Of a stretch of DNA of 64,000 bases, positions 20,674 to 33,399 are shown piece by piece (within the stretch, counting starts at the first letter, position 1; each line of letters starts with the position of its first letter). Source of the stretch: Plasmopara viticola (lineage: Eukaryota; Oomycota; Peronosporomycetes; Peronosporales; Peronosporaceae); contig MBPM02000021.1 of the NCBI GenBank assembly GCA_001695595.3, positions 558,001 through 622,000 on the forward strand, given 5' to 3'. The translations under genes were made by a program, and so were the position numbers. The notes under the pieces were generated by a model. It saw only the letters and a program-made list of their open reading frames with translations. It did no database searches and was not told where the DNA came from.

Positions 20674-21613
20674 AACAATGACCTAAGCATTCTCTTGACT
20701 TACGGAAGGTGAAAGATTAATTTAATTTTAGTTTTCTCTACTAAGACCCAATATGCTACTCGACAGCACATAATTATCAAGAGTGTAGAGTCAGAAAAAT
20801 ATAGTGATACATTTTAATCCTAGTGAAAAGAGGCGTTTAAGTAACATAAAAAGTGGTAATCAATACATCAGCTTCTTTTCCCTTCTTTTGGTCTCAGATC
20901 ATTCGGTAGGGCACAAAACAACAATTATGCTTGCTACAAATCCTCTCGTTATTCTGCTTTTAGGGCTTGGCTTCCTTTGTACTCAATGCTCCTTACATTT
21001 AGTCCACGAACTTACGATATAGCTAAACCCGCTACTAATAGCATTATAGATAGCGTGTCGATACATGATCGAAAAATGTATATGTTTTCATTGAAAGTGG
21101 CACATTATAGTACTAAGAAATAGTATCAACGGAGCGCTTTAGTGCAAACAATGGATCCCAGTATATCGAATTGGAGCCAGGTGACCGGGCACGATGTAAC
21201 ATATTTTACCACCGGCAATAACATTCACGAGCGCAGGTGCTGATTCATAGTGGCAACTAAAATTTGAAAATAATGCAAGATAAGAGTATAGAACACAAGT
21301 AAGTGTTCTTTTGTACGCATACAAGGGAAATGAAGCTCGAAGATTATTCCATTTGACAGACAGCTCAAATGAATAGCAGAAGGATTATCAACACATAAAT
21401 ATTTATAATTAGTATTTTTGATTACGTCAGAGCATTGAGTGGAGTGCATGCACTTAATAGCTGTGCACGATATTATAGTAAGATTGACATAGCTGTGCAC
21501 GATATAATAGTAAGATAGGCATCAGCAATATCATTACCACAGAAGTGCAATATGGAGTTTGAGCACTTCCAACTAATGCCATTTCCAATAAATGTCAGAC
21601 ATGCAACTTTAGC

Positions 21614-22481
21614 TTTGTCACACTAAAGCGCGATAAGCTTTATCATTTTGCTTTAAAAAACTGCTTTGGATTCGACAGCAACCTCGTAACTTGAATCTCT
21701 CGGTCTGCAAAACACCGCATAGTTAAGCTTGATTGCCACGTTTACTTCTTTTGTCTCGCGCACAAGTTTCAACCAACAATCTTGACCTGACAAATTTTGT
21801 TGCTTACATCATTGAGCGATAATGACTCTTCCTTGCGGTGTCACTGTTGTAAAGAACAAATGGTAACCAGGACAAGTCTGCTAAACAGGTTAGTGGTTTA
21901 TATAAATGTCGCATTGAACTGTTGCCGAATTGGCAGTCAAAGAAATTAATTTGCGTTTTCCTGTCTATTTGAAGGAAAGATTTTTCGGAACTTTCTTTTC
22001 GCTCAGCGCTGATGTCTTAAAAGGCCCAGAGGGCACCCTCACCAGTATTTCAAATTTCCGTATTAAGGCCCGCTCAAATTGCCCCTAATTAACTTTTGAT
22101 TGTAAAGTAGACAGCAAGCTGTCAATTTAAACTTTTTTTTGCGAAACATTACAGCGAACTTGGCAAAAGCTGATAATGGTTCAAAGCAACACTTCATATT
22201 AATTCGACCAACCTATTAAGCAGACATCTTGGTTATAACGTGACCTTCAACAAGTGCAGTGTGCATGCCGCAAGGAGGGCCATGAATCCTCAATGTTGTA
22301 AGCAACAAAAGTTTATGGTCAAGATCGTTGGTCAAACCGTGTGCGCGAGACCAAAAAAATGAATTTTGCTCAAAGTTAAACTATGCGTTGTTTCGCAGAC
22401 CGAGAGTATCGAATTTATAAGTTTGCTGTCAAGTTTCAAGTAGATTTTTTTATGGGATAATGTTATTACGCTTTAGTATAA
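21614..22481. mobile_element. Foldback or MITE-like element with long inverted arms
   Basis: The left arm (about 21614-21870) and right arm (about 22220-22481) are imperfect reverse complements over roughly 200-250 bp. Clear pairs include CTCGGTCTGCAAAACACCGCATAG (left, near 21700) with CTATGCGTTGTTTCGCAGACCGAG (right, near 22380), and AAGCAACAAAATTTGTC with its complement near 22305. The central part of about 350 bp has no open frame of note. A candidate 6-bp duplication, TTTAGC, lies at 21608-21613 and 22482-22487, but the element ends are not certain. Confidence 0.6.
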
Positions 22482-23322
22482 TTTAGCGCACGTCAAAAGC
22501 GATAAGTACAACGTTGCTTGTCTTAAATCTATCGAAGTCGATCGATCATTTTATTGCACTTTTGTCAATGGTAGTGGTATTGCCGATGCCAATTGTACTG
22601 TTGCATCGTGCTTGATCGCACAGAGCATTTGGTGCTTGCTTTACCAATGCTCGGACGTAATTACTGCAATTATTTATGAATATATATGTGTTGTGTACCC
22701 TTTTAATAGATATTCGAGTTGTCCAGGACTAGCTGTCGATCCATATGCCATGTCTTGATAAAATGCTTCAAAAAGGAATAGTCTTTAAGCTTCGTTTCCC
22801 TTCTGTGCGTGCAATGAACACTCCGCTGTATATTTTACTCTTTTTCAGCATTATTTTCAAACAGCAATTCACTTCAGATGCCACGTCCTCTCTTTGATCA
22901 GCATTTGCGCTTTTAAACGGTGGTGAATTTTTGTTGATACTGGGTAGAGTGTTTGCTCTATATTTGAACGCCGCGTTATCAGTATTTTTGCGAGTACTTT
23001 GGTGTAATCTTTATAATAAATACGTCGTTTATGTGATGACGAGCTGTTCATAAATAGGCATGTAAGATCATCTGAGCGATTTTCAAATGAACAAATCTTG
23101 ATGCTTCTTTTCCCTTCTATACGCTCAGATGATTTGGAAGAGAACAGAATAACAATATAGCTTGCTACATCCTCTCGTCAATCTGCTTTTGACTCTTAGC
23201 TTGCATTAATCTCAATATCCTTTACACTTAAGCCACGCTCCAACGATATACTTTCATTTCGCTTAAACGTATCAAAGAGACTATTCTTTTTAACTGCAAT
23301 CTATATTATCATAGGGAGCCGC

Positions 23323-23650
23323 CCTTCGGAAAAGGTTGGAGTGACGCCCTTCTTCCAAGCGCGGGGGCTAAATGCTCGCGCGCTTCGGGCAGGTGCTCTC
23401 GGGCATCTACAGGTCTCTAACGAGTCTCACCCTCGACGCGACGGTTTCCAGCACCAGGGCGCCACCTCGGCTCATACCAAGTCAGAGTTCAAAAAAATAA
23501 TGGAAGACCCTCACGACCTCGGTGCTGGCTGCACTGCCCGCCGAACGAGACCCGACGTATGCGGACACTACTCTATGCCGTGGACTGGCCAGACTGAGCC
23601 TAGCACGTGCATAACTTGGCAACGCGATAACGTAATACAGTACAATACAA
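23323..23650 (+). mobile_element. SINE-like short retroelement, copy B, full length
   Basis: The copy is about 327 bp and starts CCTTCGGAAAAGG. It has the family 5' segment, the middle segment with GGGCGCCACCTCGG, the 3' segment with CCTCACGACCTCGGTGCTGG, and a tail of repeated TACAA. A 12-bp direct duplication, ATAGGGAGCCGC, flanks it (23311-23322 and 23650-23661, sharing one base with the tail). The 107-residue open frame across it is present in several copies only because the element is conserved, and is not a gene. Confidence 0.9.
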
Positions 23651-23671
23651 TAGGGAGCCGCTAACCCCCAT

Positions 23672-23685
23672 AAACCCTAAACCCT
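23672..23685. repeat. Short interstitial telomere-type repeat
   Basis: Two perfect tandem AAACCCT units sit eleven bases after the target duplication of copy B. TTTAGGG is the telomere repeat of many plants and reported for oomycetes. Two units are few, so this may be chance. Confidence 0.35.
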
Positions 23686-23689
23686 AGAG

Positions 23690-24224
23690 TATTTTTTTTT
23701 GCAAGTATTTTAAAAACCTACTTCGTAGAACTCGCGAATTATCAGGTTCCTTCCATACGTGGACACTTGAGGACACTAAGCTTGGTCTCCTGGAACTAAG
23801 TTGTAGGAGACCGAGCAGAGTTTCCACAAACATCAACAATACTGAGAGCATCAAAGTTGGTCTATGCATTGGCTGTGCGAGTCGCATCGTGACATGAGCC
23901 CAATAATGTTTCTGTTGTTTTTTTAAAATGCCGAGATCAACCTTAATGCTCTTGGTACTGTCGACGATTGAGGGCACTCTGCTTGGTCTTCTAGTACTTA
24001 ATTAATTGTTTGTTCATGCCAAATTCTATTGTATACCTGCTGCTTACGCGATCGTTATAAAACTATTAGCTTCCATACTTGCAAGGTTTTTTCCGAATGC
24101 TTTATATCCTAAACAGAACATTTAGATTTAATGGTGTTCGCTCCAGCCAATCATAGATCGTTATTGTAGCTTAGGGTTACTGCAAGGGAGTTATCATATC
24201 ACCCATTTACACTATCAAATACTC
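23690..24224. other. No supported gene
   Basis: The 97-residue minus-strand frame at 23684-23977 has no recognisable domain. Three loosely similar segments (near 23765, 23835 and 23962, with variants of GAGGACACTAAGCTTGGTCT) suggest an old short-period repeat or a decayed repeat protein. Nothing more can be said. Confidence 0.5.
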
Positions 24225-25900
24225 ACGATAATTATAGTCCAAAATGACGCCATAGCATACTTGCAGCTGCACCGAACATTCTAAACAGATTTTTCGATAG
24301 AGTTTGCGCAACGCGGCATAGCAAGCAAACGATGCCGATAAACCGACTTTAGGTGCAAAGGATGCAACGGAGACTTAATGTCTGCTGAAGCAAAATATAT
24401 GACTGATGCACCGAAAATAATCGAAAGATTACGGCCCCAGCTCGAGTCCTTGATATATTGCTAGGTTCATCCATCTAGCCTGGGGTATGAGACAACTTCT
24501 TCCAGCTTAATTGAAAACTTGCCTTAGTACTAGAGCGATTACTGTGCATGACCTCGCGCGCTAACCAACTTTAAAGTACCACAAAGCCAAGAAACACAAC
24601 AAGAGCGTTGCGATTTACCATTTTCTCGTGTATGTGGGTTGGTCCAGTACGTAATGGTGTCGCAATCTTCACCAATGCGTACTCTCAGTTACCAAAACGA
24701 GTTAACGTATCGCGACAATCTGCGAAAATCTCGGGACACTAACGCCAAGGTCAAGACGGACAAAAAAAAAATGGGTCGCCGATCTAAATTTTTCTGACCC
24801 CGATTTTCTCGTATGATACAATTGCTACAATTATTATCGAAAGCAACGTCTGTGAACCGAAAAAAAGCGGATGCCGTGAATGCATCACCCATCTAAGACT
24901 GTCCGTACCACTTTCACGTCATGAGTTTTTTGCGCTTGTCGCATCAAGTTTCAAGTACACGAAGAAAGATTCACTTCATGGTTGTAATATTCACGTTTTC
25001 GCGACTCGAGTAAATGCTGGACGGCGTCTATTGTCAAGTCCCTGGCAAAACTGCGCAATTTAGCGTAGCTGTCATCTGTTATTCAATGACTTTGTAAACT
25101 TCCAGCTTAAAAGCGCGTTGGTACGAATACGTTGGCGCCATCATATAAATTTGCTCGGCAATGGCACTTCGCATGTCCAAAAGCTAGCGCAGGCTCAAGC
25201 AGCCGGTCAGCTAAATTCTTGCCCACCGGAATTGAGCGAGACCCTGCTACATGAAGAAGGCACACAATCGCCGGACCATTTCTCATCAGCGAGGTAGACA
25301 TACAATCGACAACTACAGCAACAAGCTCTAGACCCATTATAACTATCTGTTATAGCTTATGTTTTTGAATATGCACAAGTAAGAAAATTATAGTTGCAAA
25401 TTTATTGAGTTTAAACGCGAATTTTTTAAGCTGCTGGATTCCGATACTTTTGTGTCCTTCTTGAAAATAGCCTTCTATCCCCTTCTAGCACATCTTGCAC
25501 CTGATTGTGTCTTAATCTGGATTGTTCTCTTTGTATTCCGCGCTTGAAGACGAGGTGGAAGCTCCAAACGAATATTGGGGGGCACTAGAAGAAGACCTTC
25601 TAACGTACCCCGAGTGGCTTGCACTGAAAGAATAATGTACTGGTACGCAGCAACAAGCACTGCAGGACGGTGTGCGAAAAAACACTTGCCAATTCATTGG
25701 TTTTGCTTTATTTGTACACGTCCACTGCCATACCCTTTTCACGTTGCAGGCAGTCAAATAGGATTAACCCGCACGACGTAGATATTTCTGCGATCGAACA
25801 TGGAGATTAACTTCGAGAGACCAGTAGCTTGTTGCGTTTTCCGCCGATCCATCGACTGCACAGTGCCGTGAAAGCCCGTCTTTTGTTGATTTGGCTGCAT
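24225..25900 (-). pseudogene. Decayed 725-family gene, family copy 5
   Basis: The start codon region (ATG at 25900) and N-terminus are readable as MQPNQQKTGF followed by a family-like stretch to about residue 49. Then frameshifts, stops and deletions break the frame repeatedly. Recognisable blocks follow in order, including the first hydrophobic helix (near 25640), the helix region near 24840 and the WMNQLGDV region near 24480. Similarity fades at about 24225, near family residue 640, so the last 85 or so codons are lost. It lies in tandem with copy 4 on the same strand and shares the upstream sequence type. It shows that family members do decay here, unlike the four intact copies. Confidence 0.85.
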
Positions 25901-28430
25901 TTTATAAAGTCTGAACGAAGCAAAAAAAAGAGTGAACCCTTTAGACTCGTGTAAGACGAAATCTGTAGCATTGTTTACTGTTAAGTAAATGAGTCGAAGT
26001 GTAAAGAATGTTAAAGATGATGCAAGATTTGAAGAAAAAGCACACATGTGGATCGACGAGAAGATTACATTATTGGTTTGCGGCTAAAATGTAACCATTA
26101 TGGCAGATAATGGAAGATAAGAGCAAAGAGAATCAGATGCGAAGATAAATGATCGAAGGAATCTAGGAAGGGAAAAGAAGCTCGAAGAAATTAGTTTTTT
26201 TTTAAAAAACTTTCAAATAAAACTCAACTTGCTTAATGACAGCTGAAAAAAGAAAAAAAGAAAAATGGTACTATAAACAGATTGGAGCGCTTACTAAAGC
26301 AGATCGTTAGTTCGTATCTAAGGATATTGAGAATATGCGAGGTAAGACTTAGGAGCAGATTGACGAGGACGTTTGGCGGCACGCTAAATCATTGGTTCGT
26401 GGCTAAAACGAGAACTCTGTTATAAATAATATCTGCACGCGTAGAAGAGAAAAGAAGCTCGAAGATTTTTCCTCTATCAAATTTCTTTACTACGACAGAA
26501 ATACTTATTGAAGTTCAATCGTAGGGCTCAAACAACAGTATAGCTGGCTGCGTCCTCTCGTCAATTTGCGTGCTTGTGTTCTCAAAATGACTGCGGACTA
26601 ACGACCTCCTTCTATTTTTACAATGTTACATTTTGCTATAATCTCAAATAATTCTAATATTTTTGGCCTGGCTTTTAATATTGCAAAACGAAAACTTGAT
26701 TAAACTCTAGCCTCCACATATTATATTAGGCTTCACGCATTGTACTAGTAAGCAAGAGAAATCAACGACTCAAAGTAATCAGTTAAGTAGCTATACGTTC
26801 AGACTTGTACTGCGCACTACTTTTTTGTGTTGCCCAGTAAGAAATGATAGCTATACACTGTAATTCTTTCATGTCCCACTTCTAAGTCTTTCCATATTAT
26901 ACTAGGAATCTAGTTGCCCCCCACCTCTTATACAGAAGAGAGCAAGGTATCACTACTTCAAAAAATAAACTTGCTTATAGCCAATTACTGTAATAGAACA
27001 TTACAAAGAGTAAAACTGTGGCTTTTTGCATAAAATAATGTTTTTAGCAAATAATTCACAAAAGCTCGACTCAAGAGATGATGACTTACATGCACCCTTT
27101 TGACATTTATGCTAATTGAATACTGAGGCATTTCAGAGGGCATGCATAGAAATGCCGACTGTATTTCCGTGCATACAATAAATAAGAGAGAAAAACAAAT
27201 GGCTTATTTTTTCCATCAAAGAAGTCTTTAGACTGCATTCTATACCATTAAAAGTGATGACTTGCTTGACAAAAGATCATTAATTTTGCCTGCGTGACTC
27301 TGTTGTGCTAGAAGCTGTGCAACCTCGTCATACTTCAACCTACTCCTCCGTCAGTCCTACGCCTACCTATATAGATTGCTATCTGAACCCTCGCAACAAG
27401 TCTTTGATGGATTGAAAAACCTTCTTTCATCTGTCAGACGCGCCGTTTGAAGCGCTTAAATTGGTTGTTAGATGCTATAAGTGACTGCACTTGAAGCTGT
27501 CCTTGAGATCGAGACAGCTAAGATGCTCAATCTTTATGAATAATATGACCTTTTCGCTCGGATTGAAAAAGTAAAATTAGTCACGAAAGCGGTCATAATC
27601 AAACAATCAGATGTTTGTGGTACTTGCACTTTAAGACGAGCCAAGGGTTGGACACTTACGTAAGGATCCGCCTCACCTAAGTGGTTTGTTCCATGAAAAC
27701 GCATGAAAAAAGAAATGAGCGCAGCCTTGATTTTAAGTTTGACCATCACTCTCTTGCGTGCAACTACCTGTGGCCTTGTGCTCTATGCAATTATATCAAC
27801 TACCTAATTTGCAGGCCTCAGCGCGAGATTTTTGAACTGCGTCAGGAAGTTCCTTCCCTTCGTGATGAGCTTGAGACATCTGCAGTCACCCATAGACCGA
27901 GAGTAATCTTATGAGCATTACGACGGTAGCATTGGGCTTTAATAGCCACCGTATTGCCACCTTGCTCGCCGTACAAGCAAGGTTGAGATCATCTTGGGAA
28001 CATTTATAGTATACACCAATCCATATTTATTAAAGATTCGATAAAGGTAAGATTTTAGGCAACGAAGTCATACTTTCTCGTGATTACGCAACAAATCACG
28101 ACTTCCCATAATATTTTTGTTTGAATCCACTTTCATGTTTACCAACGATAATTTCTTATATTGTGGGCAGATGCAATTAAATTCCTTTGCTCTTCTGATT
28201 ATGTTTTATCGACTTATGACAAGTCAGATAACTGTTTAAGATAATATACTGGTCTAAGACAGGTTGTCTCCACCGCTTCACACCTAAGTTATGAAGCATT
28301 TGTACTTATAACAGTTAGCTAAACTCTTGGCTTGTTAATATAAAAAAATGCAAAGCTTCGATGTGCACGAACCGTATTATTAAGGGCGAATTCAGTCGTT
28401 AAAATTTTATCGTTCTAGGAATTTCACACC
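25901..28430. other. Upstream repeat remnant, then AT-rich sequence without a gene
   Basis: From 25901 to about 26600 there are degenerate upstream units of the 725 family (for example AGATAATGGAAGATAAGAGCAAAGAG near 26105, and CCTCTCGTCAATTTGCG near 26555). From 26600 to 28430 the sequence is AT-rich with short random frames only. I recognise nothing there. Confidence 0.55.
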
Positions 28431-30310
28431 TCATCGCACATACTGCGCAGTGTCTTCAAGAGCACGGTTGGTCAGGCTCTTAATGTTGGAGCAAATCTCA
28501 ACAGCGACTACCGACGCCATCATGTCCGAAAAGTCATGGTGTTTTCTATCACATCCCGTAAGCAGCTTTGCGGTTTGTTTTTGATTTATATTGCTTAAAG
28601 AAGGTGTCAGTTAAAAGATATTGCTCAGTCAATACACAAATATAACAACTTCGTCTTGCCGTCAATTTGCGATATGTCAGACACAAAGTCAAGACCTTTT
28701 GAGCCATCTCCAATTTATCAGCACTAGTAGACTCTGTAAATGAGCCAAGTTGCGAGCCACTGCTTTAATTTCTTGGCAGGTTTCACAGGTCGTTACATAC
28801 ATGGACCACTTGTACATGTAAGGCCAGCGTCATGCTTAAAAAATAATGTAAACGTAATCTCGCGGCCTGAATGACTGTGATAACTGTGTGCCTCCATGAT
28901 ATTTGGATTTTATTAAGCAGGTCTCATAGCAACTCGAGTGGGACCTGCTTAAAACACATTAAAGTGGAGCAGATGGTCTGCAAATTTATAGCGATGCAAC
29001 TGCGATTGCTATCGGATTAGAAATGAACTCGACTTTTGAATCGTTGCCTGCGATGGTGAATTGCAATTACAACTTAAATTTATATTAGTTTTGTATACCG
29101 GAAAGAATCGCTCGTCAATATGACATTGATAAATTAAGCCAACTACCAGGTGAGCGTCGGCAAGCACATCAAGTTTAATGGTTTTGGATCCAGTTGCGTT
29201 ACACAAAAATGACATTAAACTTGTTCTTCTTTGAGACATTTATATTCGATCTCAAAGATTCATCATCAGATTCGACCACAGGGTGCTTAAAGCCCAGAAG
29301 ATGTTCTCGGAATTTACCAAGGCGTACACTATACAGGAAATATATTATCGTGAACAAGGAAGTTTTGTTCGTCAGTCAGCTGTCTGGACTACAACGAGAT
29401 GACTTGCTTATGATTGCTCTCATCAAATTGCACTAACTAGTAGCCGATGGCATAGTCTGACGCATCGCATACGATACTCAACGGATTTGTCACATCTGAC
29501 AAAGCCTGAACTGATCCCTGCAGAAGGGTCTTCTTGATGTTAGCAAATGATTTCTGGCATTGGCTCTCCAAGCATCACTCGATGTTTATCGGTAAATTAA
29601 AAGAAGTTACTTGTGCAGATTGCTGACTAGACTTAAGGCCTTACCAAATTTCTTTGAAACTGTGGTGTAAATCAAGCAGAAACATTTTCACAATGTGTGC
29701 GCAAGCTATATGGCCGATTAGTAAGACGTGAAATACCTCATATACTCGGGTGAAAAGACACATTTTAAGTTGTTGATGTAAAACTTAGCGGTTCTTGTGA
29801 TTTGAATAACGTGCTTTTAATTGGTCTGAATGGACGTCTTGTGCCGATCATATTATCCAGAGCGGTTAATGACAAGTATTTATTAAAAAAAATACTAGGC
29901 AAAAGCCCATACTGGACGATATAGTTGTGTAGTCAGACAAATAATTGTCGGCGAGGCGATTCGTAGCCCCTGTCGCATCGCTAACCAATCTCATAGCACA
30001 CCGCTAGCAAAACTTCTAGCCTTGAGATATTTTTGCCCTCCCATTCGTGTTTGGTACTCACGACAGCGTACACCCGGACATGCTGTACGTTTTGTCTCGA
30101 AATGGGCGTAATGTAGGCTTTTGCAAGCACGAAATAGCTAGCAATTTTTGTTCAGTTTTCGAGCCCGAATCGATGACAACGGCGGAGATTTCGATCGTCG
30201 CACAATGCTTTTCTTTGCCTCTGCAGCGAAGAAGGCATTTATGAGCTCACACTGTTCTCGCGGTAGTCAGCAGTATCTGGCGACAAAGTTCTTTTAGCCA
30301 GACGCAAGAG
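28430..30310 (-). pseudogene. Ty3/Gypsy retrotransposon remnant (pol fragments)
   Basis: Read on the minus strand, blocks appear in Gypsy order. A reverse transcriptase-like stretch lies toward 29.7-30.3 kb. RNase H follows near 29443-29560, where the translation gives FANIKKTLLQ followed by CDASDYAIG. Next comes the integrase zinc-binding part near 28770-28790 (CETCQ) and an integrase core near 28640-28740 (GLDFVSDISQIDGKTKLL). Stops and frameshifts interrupt every block, and I could not find LTRs. The remnant is old. The plus-strand frames in this interval are antisense to it or random. Confidence 0.65.
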
Positions 30311-32007
30311 TAATCTCGTATTTTGCTCCTGCACTCATCGGGAGTCTTACTGGTGTGTCTTTCGACACTACATCTGCTTTTATATTACATCAAATGAATA
30401 CGATTTCTTGAAATCCTTTGAAGTCTTTAAGCCAAATACACAAAGTAAGCTGTTTTAAGGTTAAATCAAGATACTTTCAGCAATAATTTTGACCATAAAA
30501 GAGTTTCACGTACTACTACACATCCTGTAGTGTCTTCAGGTTGAGCTCACTTGCCGTGACACTATGACCAATTAAATTGACAATGAAATATCGATCAATA
30601 ATATCTCTTTGTCAGCTACAAGTTCGCTGGTGAAACATAGCGATCGATTTTGTATCGCTAGTCCGCTCTTTCTTGGGAAATTTTTATCTGCTCTTATTGG
30701 TACTATGTCATCTTCTCGTGCAATCTGTTCCCACTGTGTCTTGTAGACCTTTACTCGCTTTCGTAAATTGTTACCCGCAATTTAGGGCGCTATGCGGCCC
30801 GCTTGTGGAGCTGTGATACCCTCTGTGTCTTGCTGACCTTTTCATACAATAGTTTTGTGGAGATGTGATATTCAATGTGTCTCGCGAATATATGCTACCC
30901 GCTTGCTTGACTTTGCTATTCTCAATAACGTAACATTACTGCCAAGGCCTGACTCAAAGAAGGTAACTCTTCACCCCTAAGAACCGCTCATAGCAACATT
31001 GAAAATAATGGCGATAAGAGGCATCCAATGAGATTAAATTCATTTCTAATTAATGATAGTTTTTTCCTTCACAACGCCACGATGTAGCAATTTGGGAGTT
31101 AATAAAACATCTCTGTTTTCCAGATTTCTCTCTTTAGTTTTAGGCCCCACTGGATCAAAAAAAGGTAATTTCACTACAGTGCAAAGTCGCTGGTTAAACA
31201 GGACGCTCGTTTGATGTGTAAAGCGAAGATGCTCCAAGGGTTAACAAATTTTATCCTCTCTTTGCTGGAATGTTTGGGTCTAAAGCGACACTAAAAAAAC
31301 TCTTAAAGCAAGAAAACCCTACAAGAACCATACTTTATTATATCATTTTTGTTTCAAAAGTATCACCATGCGGTTTCATCTAATGCGCCTTCGGCGCTGC
31401 CACTCAAAGGTCGTGTACATCTCAAAATTTAGTTAGCTGCAGAATTAAATCACGAGTTGACAATGCAGCGATCTCTACAGAAGGTTGTGACGGCTTCGAA
31501 AAATTCTTCCGATCGATTAATTGGGGAATAACAGCTCAAAATTTAAACGAATTTTATTACACTTTTATCCTGCAAGTTGCCTAGCTACTGTTGTGGTATC
31601 TAGAAGTATTACAAAGTAGGTTAAAACTGTAAATCGAAGACGGCAGGCATACAATCTTTCAGTCACATAGGGAGCCAAAGATGCATCCAGAGTAAACAAT
31701 GAAATTTTGTTGTTTACATAACGGGATTTTGGTGCAGTGGTTTTACTACCTCTGCGCAAGTCGGTATCGAATCCCAACGTGGACGAAAACTGACAGGTGA
31801 TGCTATCTAGGGGGATTACAATTGGGAAGTCGAAAAGTCTATAGCGATAAATGCCGAAGGCACTGTCGTGGTGGAGTCGTTACAACACCTAGCCATAAGA
31901 CGTCGGTATGCGAAGCCCTTAATTAGGGGTGGACAACACCTTGGCGAAGCCTCAGGCAAATTGGGAAAGACGGTAACACTGGGTGGCGGAAAGCTGCAAG
32001 GATCGCT
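30311..32007. other. No supported gene
   Basis: Part may belong to the 5' half of the Gypsy remnant. A loose repeat of phrases such as TGTGTCTTG...GACCTTT appears near 30735-30840. No open frame exceeds about 70 codons and none is recognisable. Confidence 0.4.
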
Positions 32008-32019
32008 AACTTGACAGTA

Positions 32020-32342
32020 TTGTATTGTATTACGCTATCGCGTTGCCAAGTTATGCACGTGCTAGGCTCAGTCTGGCTAGTCCACGGCATAGAGTGGTGT
32101 CCGCATACGTCGGGTCTCGTTCGGCGGACAATGCAGCCAGCACCGAGGTCGGGAGGGTCTTCCATTATTTTGTTTAGCTCTGACTTGGTAAGAGCCCAGG
32201 TGGCGCCCTGGTGCTGGAGACCGTCGCGTCAAGAACGAGACTCGTTAAAGACCTGTGGATGCCCGAGAGCACCTGCCCGAAGCGCGCGAGCATTTAGCCC
32301 CCGCGCTTGGAAGGAGGGCGTCACCCCGACCTTTTCCGAAGC
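32020..32342 (-). mobile_element. SINE-like short retroelement, copy C, full length
   Basis: The copy is in minus orientation, with the tail (repeated TATTG on the plus strand) at the left and the GGAAAAGG 5' end at the right. A perfect 12-bp target duplication, AACTTGACAGTA, flanks it (32008-32019 and 32343-32354). It carries the same 5', middle and 3' segments as copy B. The 112-residue open frame across it (32011-32349) is element sequence, not a gene. Confidence 0.9.
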
Positions 32343-32790
32343 AACTTGACAGTAGTCCCACCGAATCTGTATGTAAGAAGTGACGTAGATCGAAATCAAC
32401 CCGTGACCACAAGCAGGCGCAATTAGCATATCGGCTACGACTAATTCCAGGAGTAAAAAACCCTTCAAAAGCCAAAAAGCCAAAAACGAAACGCCGAAAG
32501 CAAGCTTGAAAACAGCATTTTTGTGCTCTGCCACTCTTTATTTTCTAGTCTAAGAGGGTCAATATCTCAGCTAGAATAGAACCCAATTGTGGCGGCTGCT
32601 AAAATGGGTCCAGGGTAACGTTGAGGGCATAATTAGCAAAAATGCTCCGAGTTGATTTTCATCGAAAAGAAAACTTGCCGAAGCGTTATTTAGCTGCACT
32701 ATGTCATCATTGTAGAATTTCAGTTGTAAATTGTAGGTGAAATTCAATCTGGCTAGCAAGTCAAGTAATTGCCGCAGTTTGGCACTGAAA

Positions 32791-32922
32791 TGACCTAGCC
32801 TTTTGCAGCATAAGTCCTGATAGAAGTGTTGCATGTGAAGCACTATGACAGCACCGAATGGCCTAAACTTTTGCAGCATAAGTCTTGATAGAAGTGTTGT
32901 ATGGGAAGCACTATAACAGCCT
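32791..32922. repeat. Tandem duplication of a 68-bp unit
   Basis: Two adjacent units (32791-32858 and 32859 to about 32922) share TTTTGCAGCATAAGTC-TGATAGAAGTGTTG and AAGCACTAT-ACAGC with a few substitutions. They lie near the degenerate 3' side of the LINE remnant. No function is implied. Confidence 0.75.
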
Positions 32923-33399
32923 CGACTTAAGCGATGATTTCGATGATGTTGCTTTGAAATCCATGAAAGCGAATATCGTTTCTGTGCATCCATAAGCAAC
33001 GTAGAGCCACTACTCGAACAATGTGGAAAATCACAAATAAACTATAACCGTAACGTGACTTGGCATGGTCGATTGGTTCAAGATTAAAAAATAGAACTGT
33101 GTCTCATTCCAGTAAGGCCCGAAAAAAGCCTCAAAAATCATTGAGCCATTTAGACCAAACTTGAGTCGCAAAATCGCAATACCAAAATAAGTGTTGTCCA
33201 GTTTCCAGAATTCCACAACCATGATGGCAGGTTGAAACTGCACCAGTAAGATGCTCAAAACGATAACCGAGAAACAAAGCGTTGTGCCGAGCCGATAAAG
33301 ATGGTCGGAGTAGACTGGCAAGACATGTCGACCCAGTTTGTAGTCACGGGCCCACATAGTCAAATCAGGTCTACCTGAGACACCATGTCAAGAAAGGGG

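Larger units (their letters stand above)
20431..23322. repeat. Upstream repeat field of copy 4, no supported gene
   Basis: The stretch contains several degenerate versions of the upstream units also seen at 10097-13965 and 56104-57000. Recurrent phrases are GGGAAAAGAAGCTCGAAG, CCTCTCGTCAAT and GTGGCTAA. A foldback-like element interrupts it at about 21614-22481. Short open frames here (for example 20804-21022 and 21225-21500) match nothing and lie inside repeats. Confidence 0.6.

Noticed and set aside
20804..21022. 72-residue frame ending in a hydrophobic stretch, considered as a small secreted protein
   Set aside because: The hydrophobic part is near the C-terminus, it lies in an upstream repeat unit, and it has no RXLR-type or other effector motif.
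23341..23664. Open frames of 86-112 codons repeated across the window (23341, 32011, 38551, 41695)
   Set aside because: They lie inside the SINE-like copies. The similarity between them is element similarity, and the frame ends in the tail or runs into flanking sequence.
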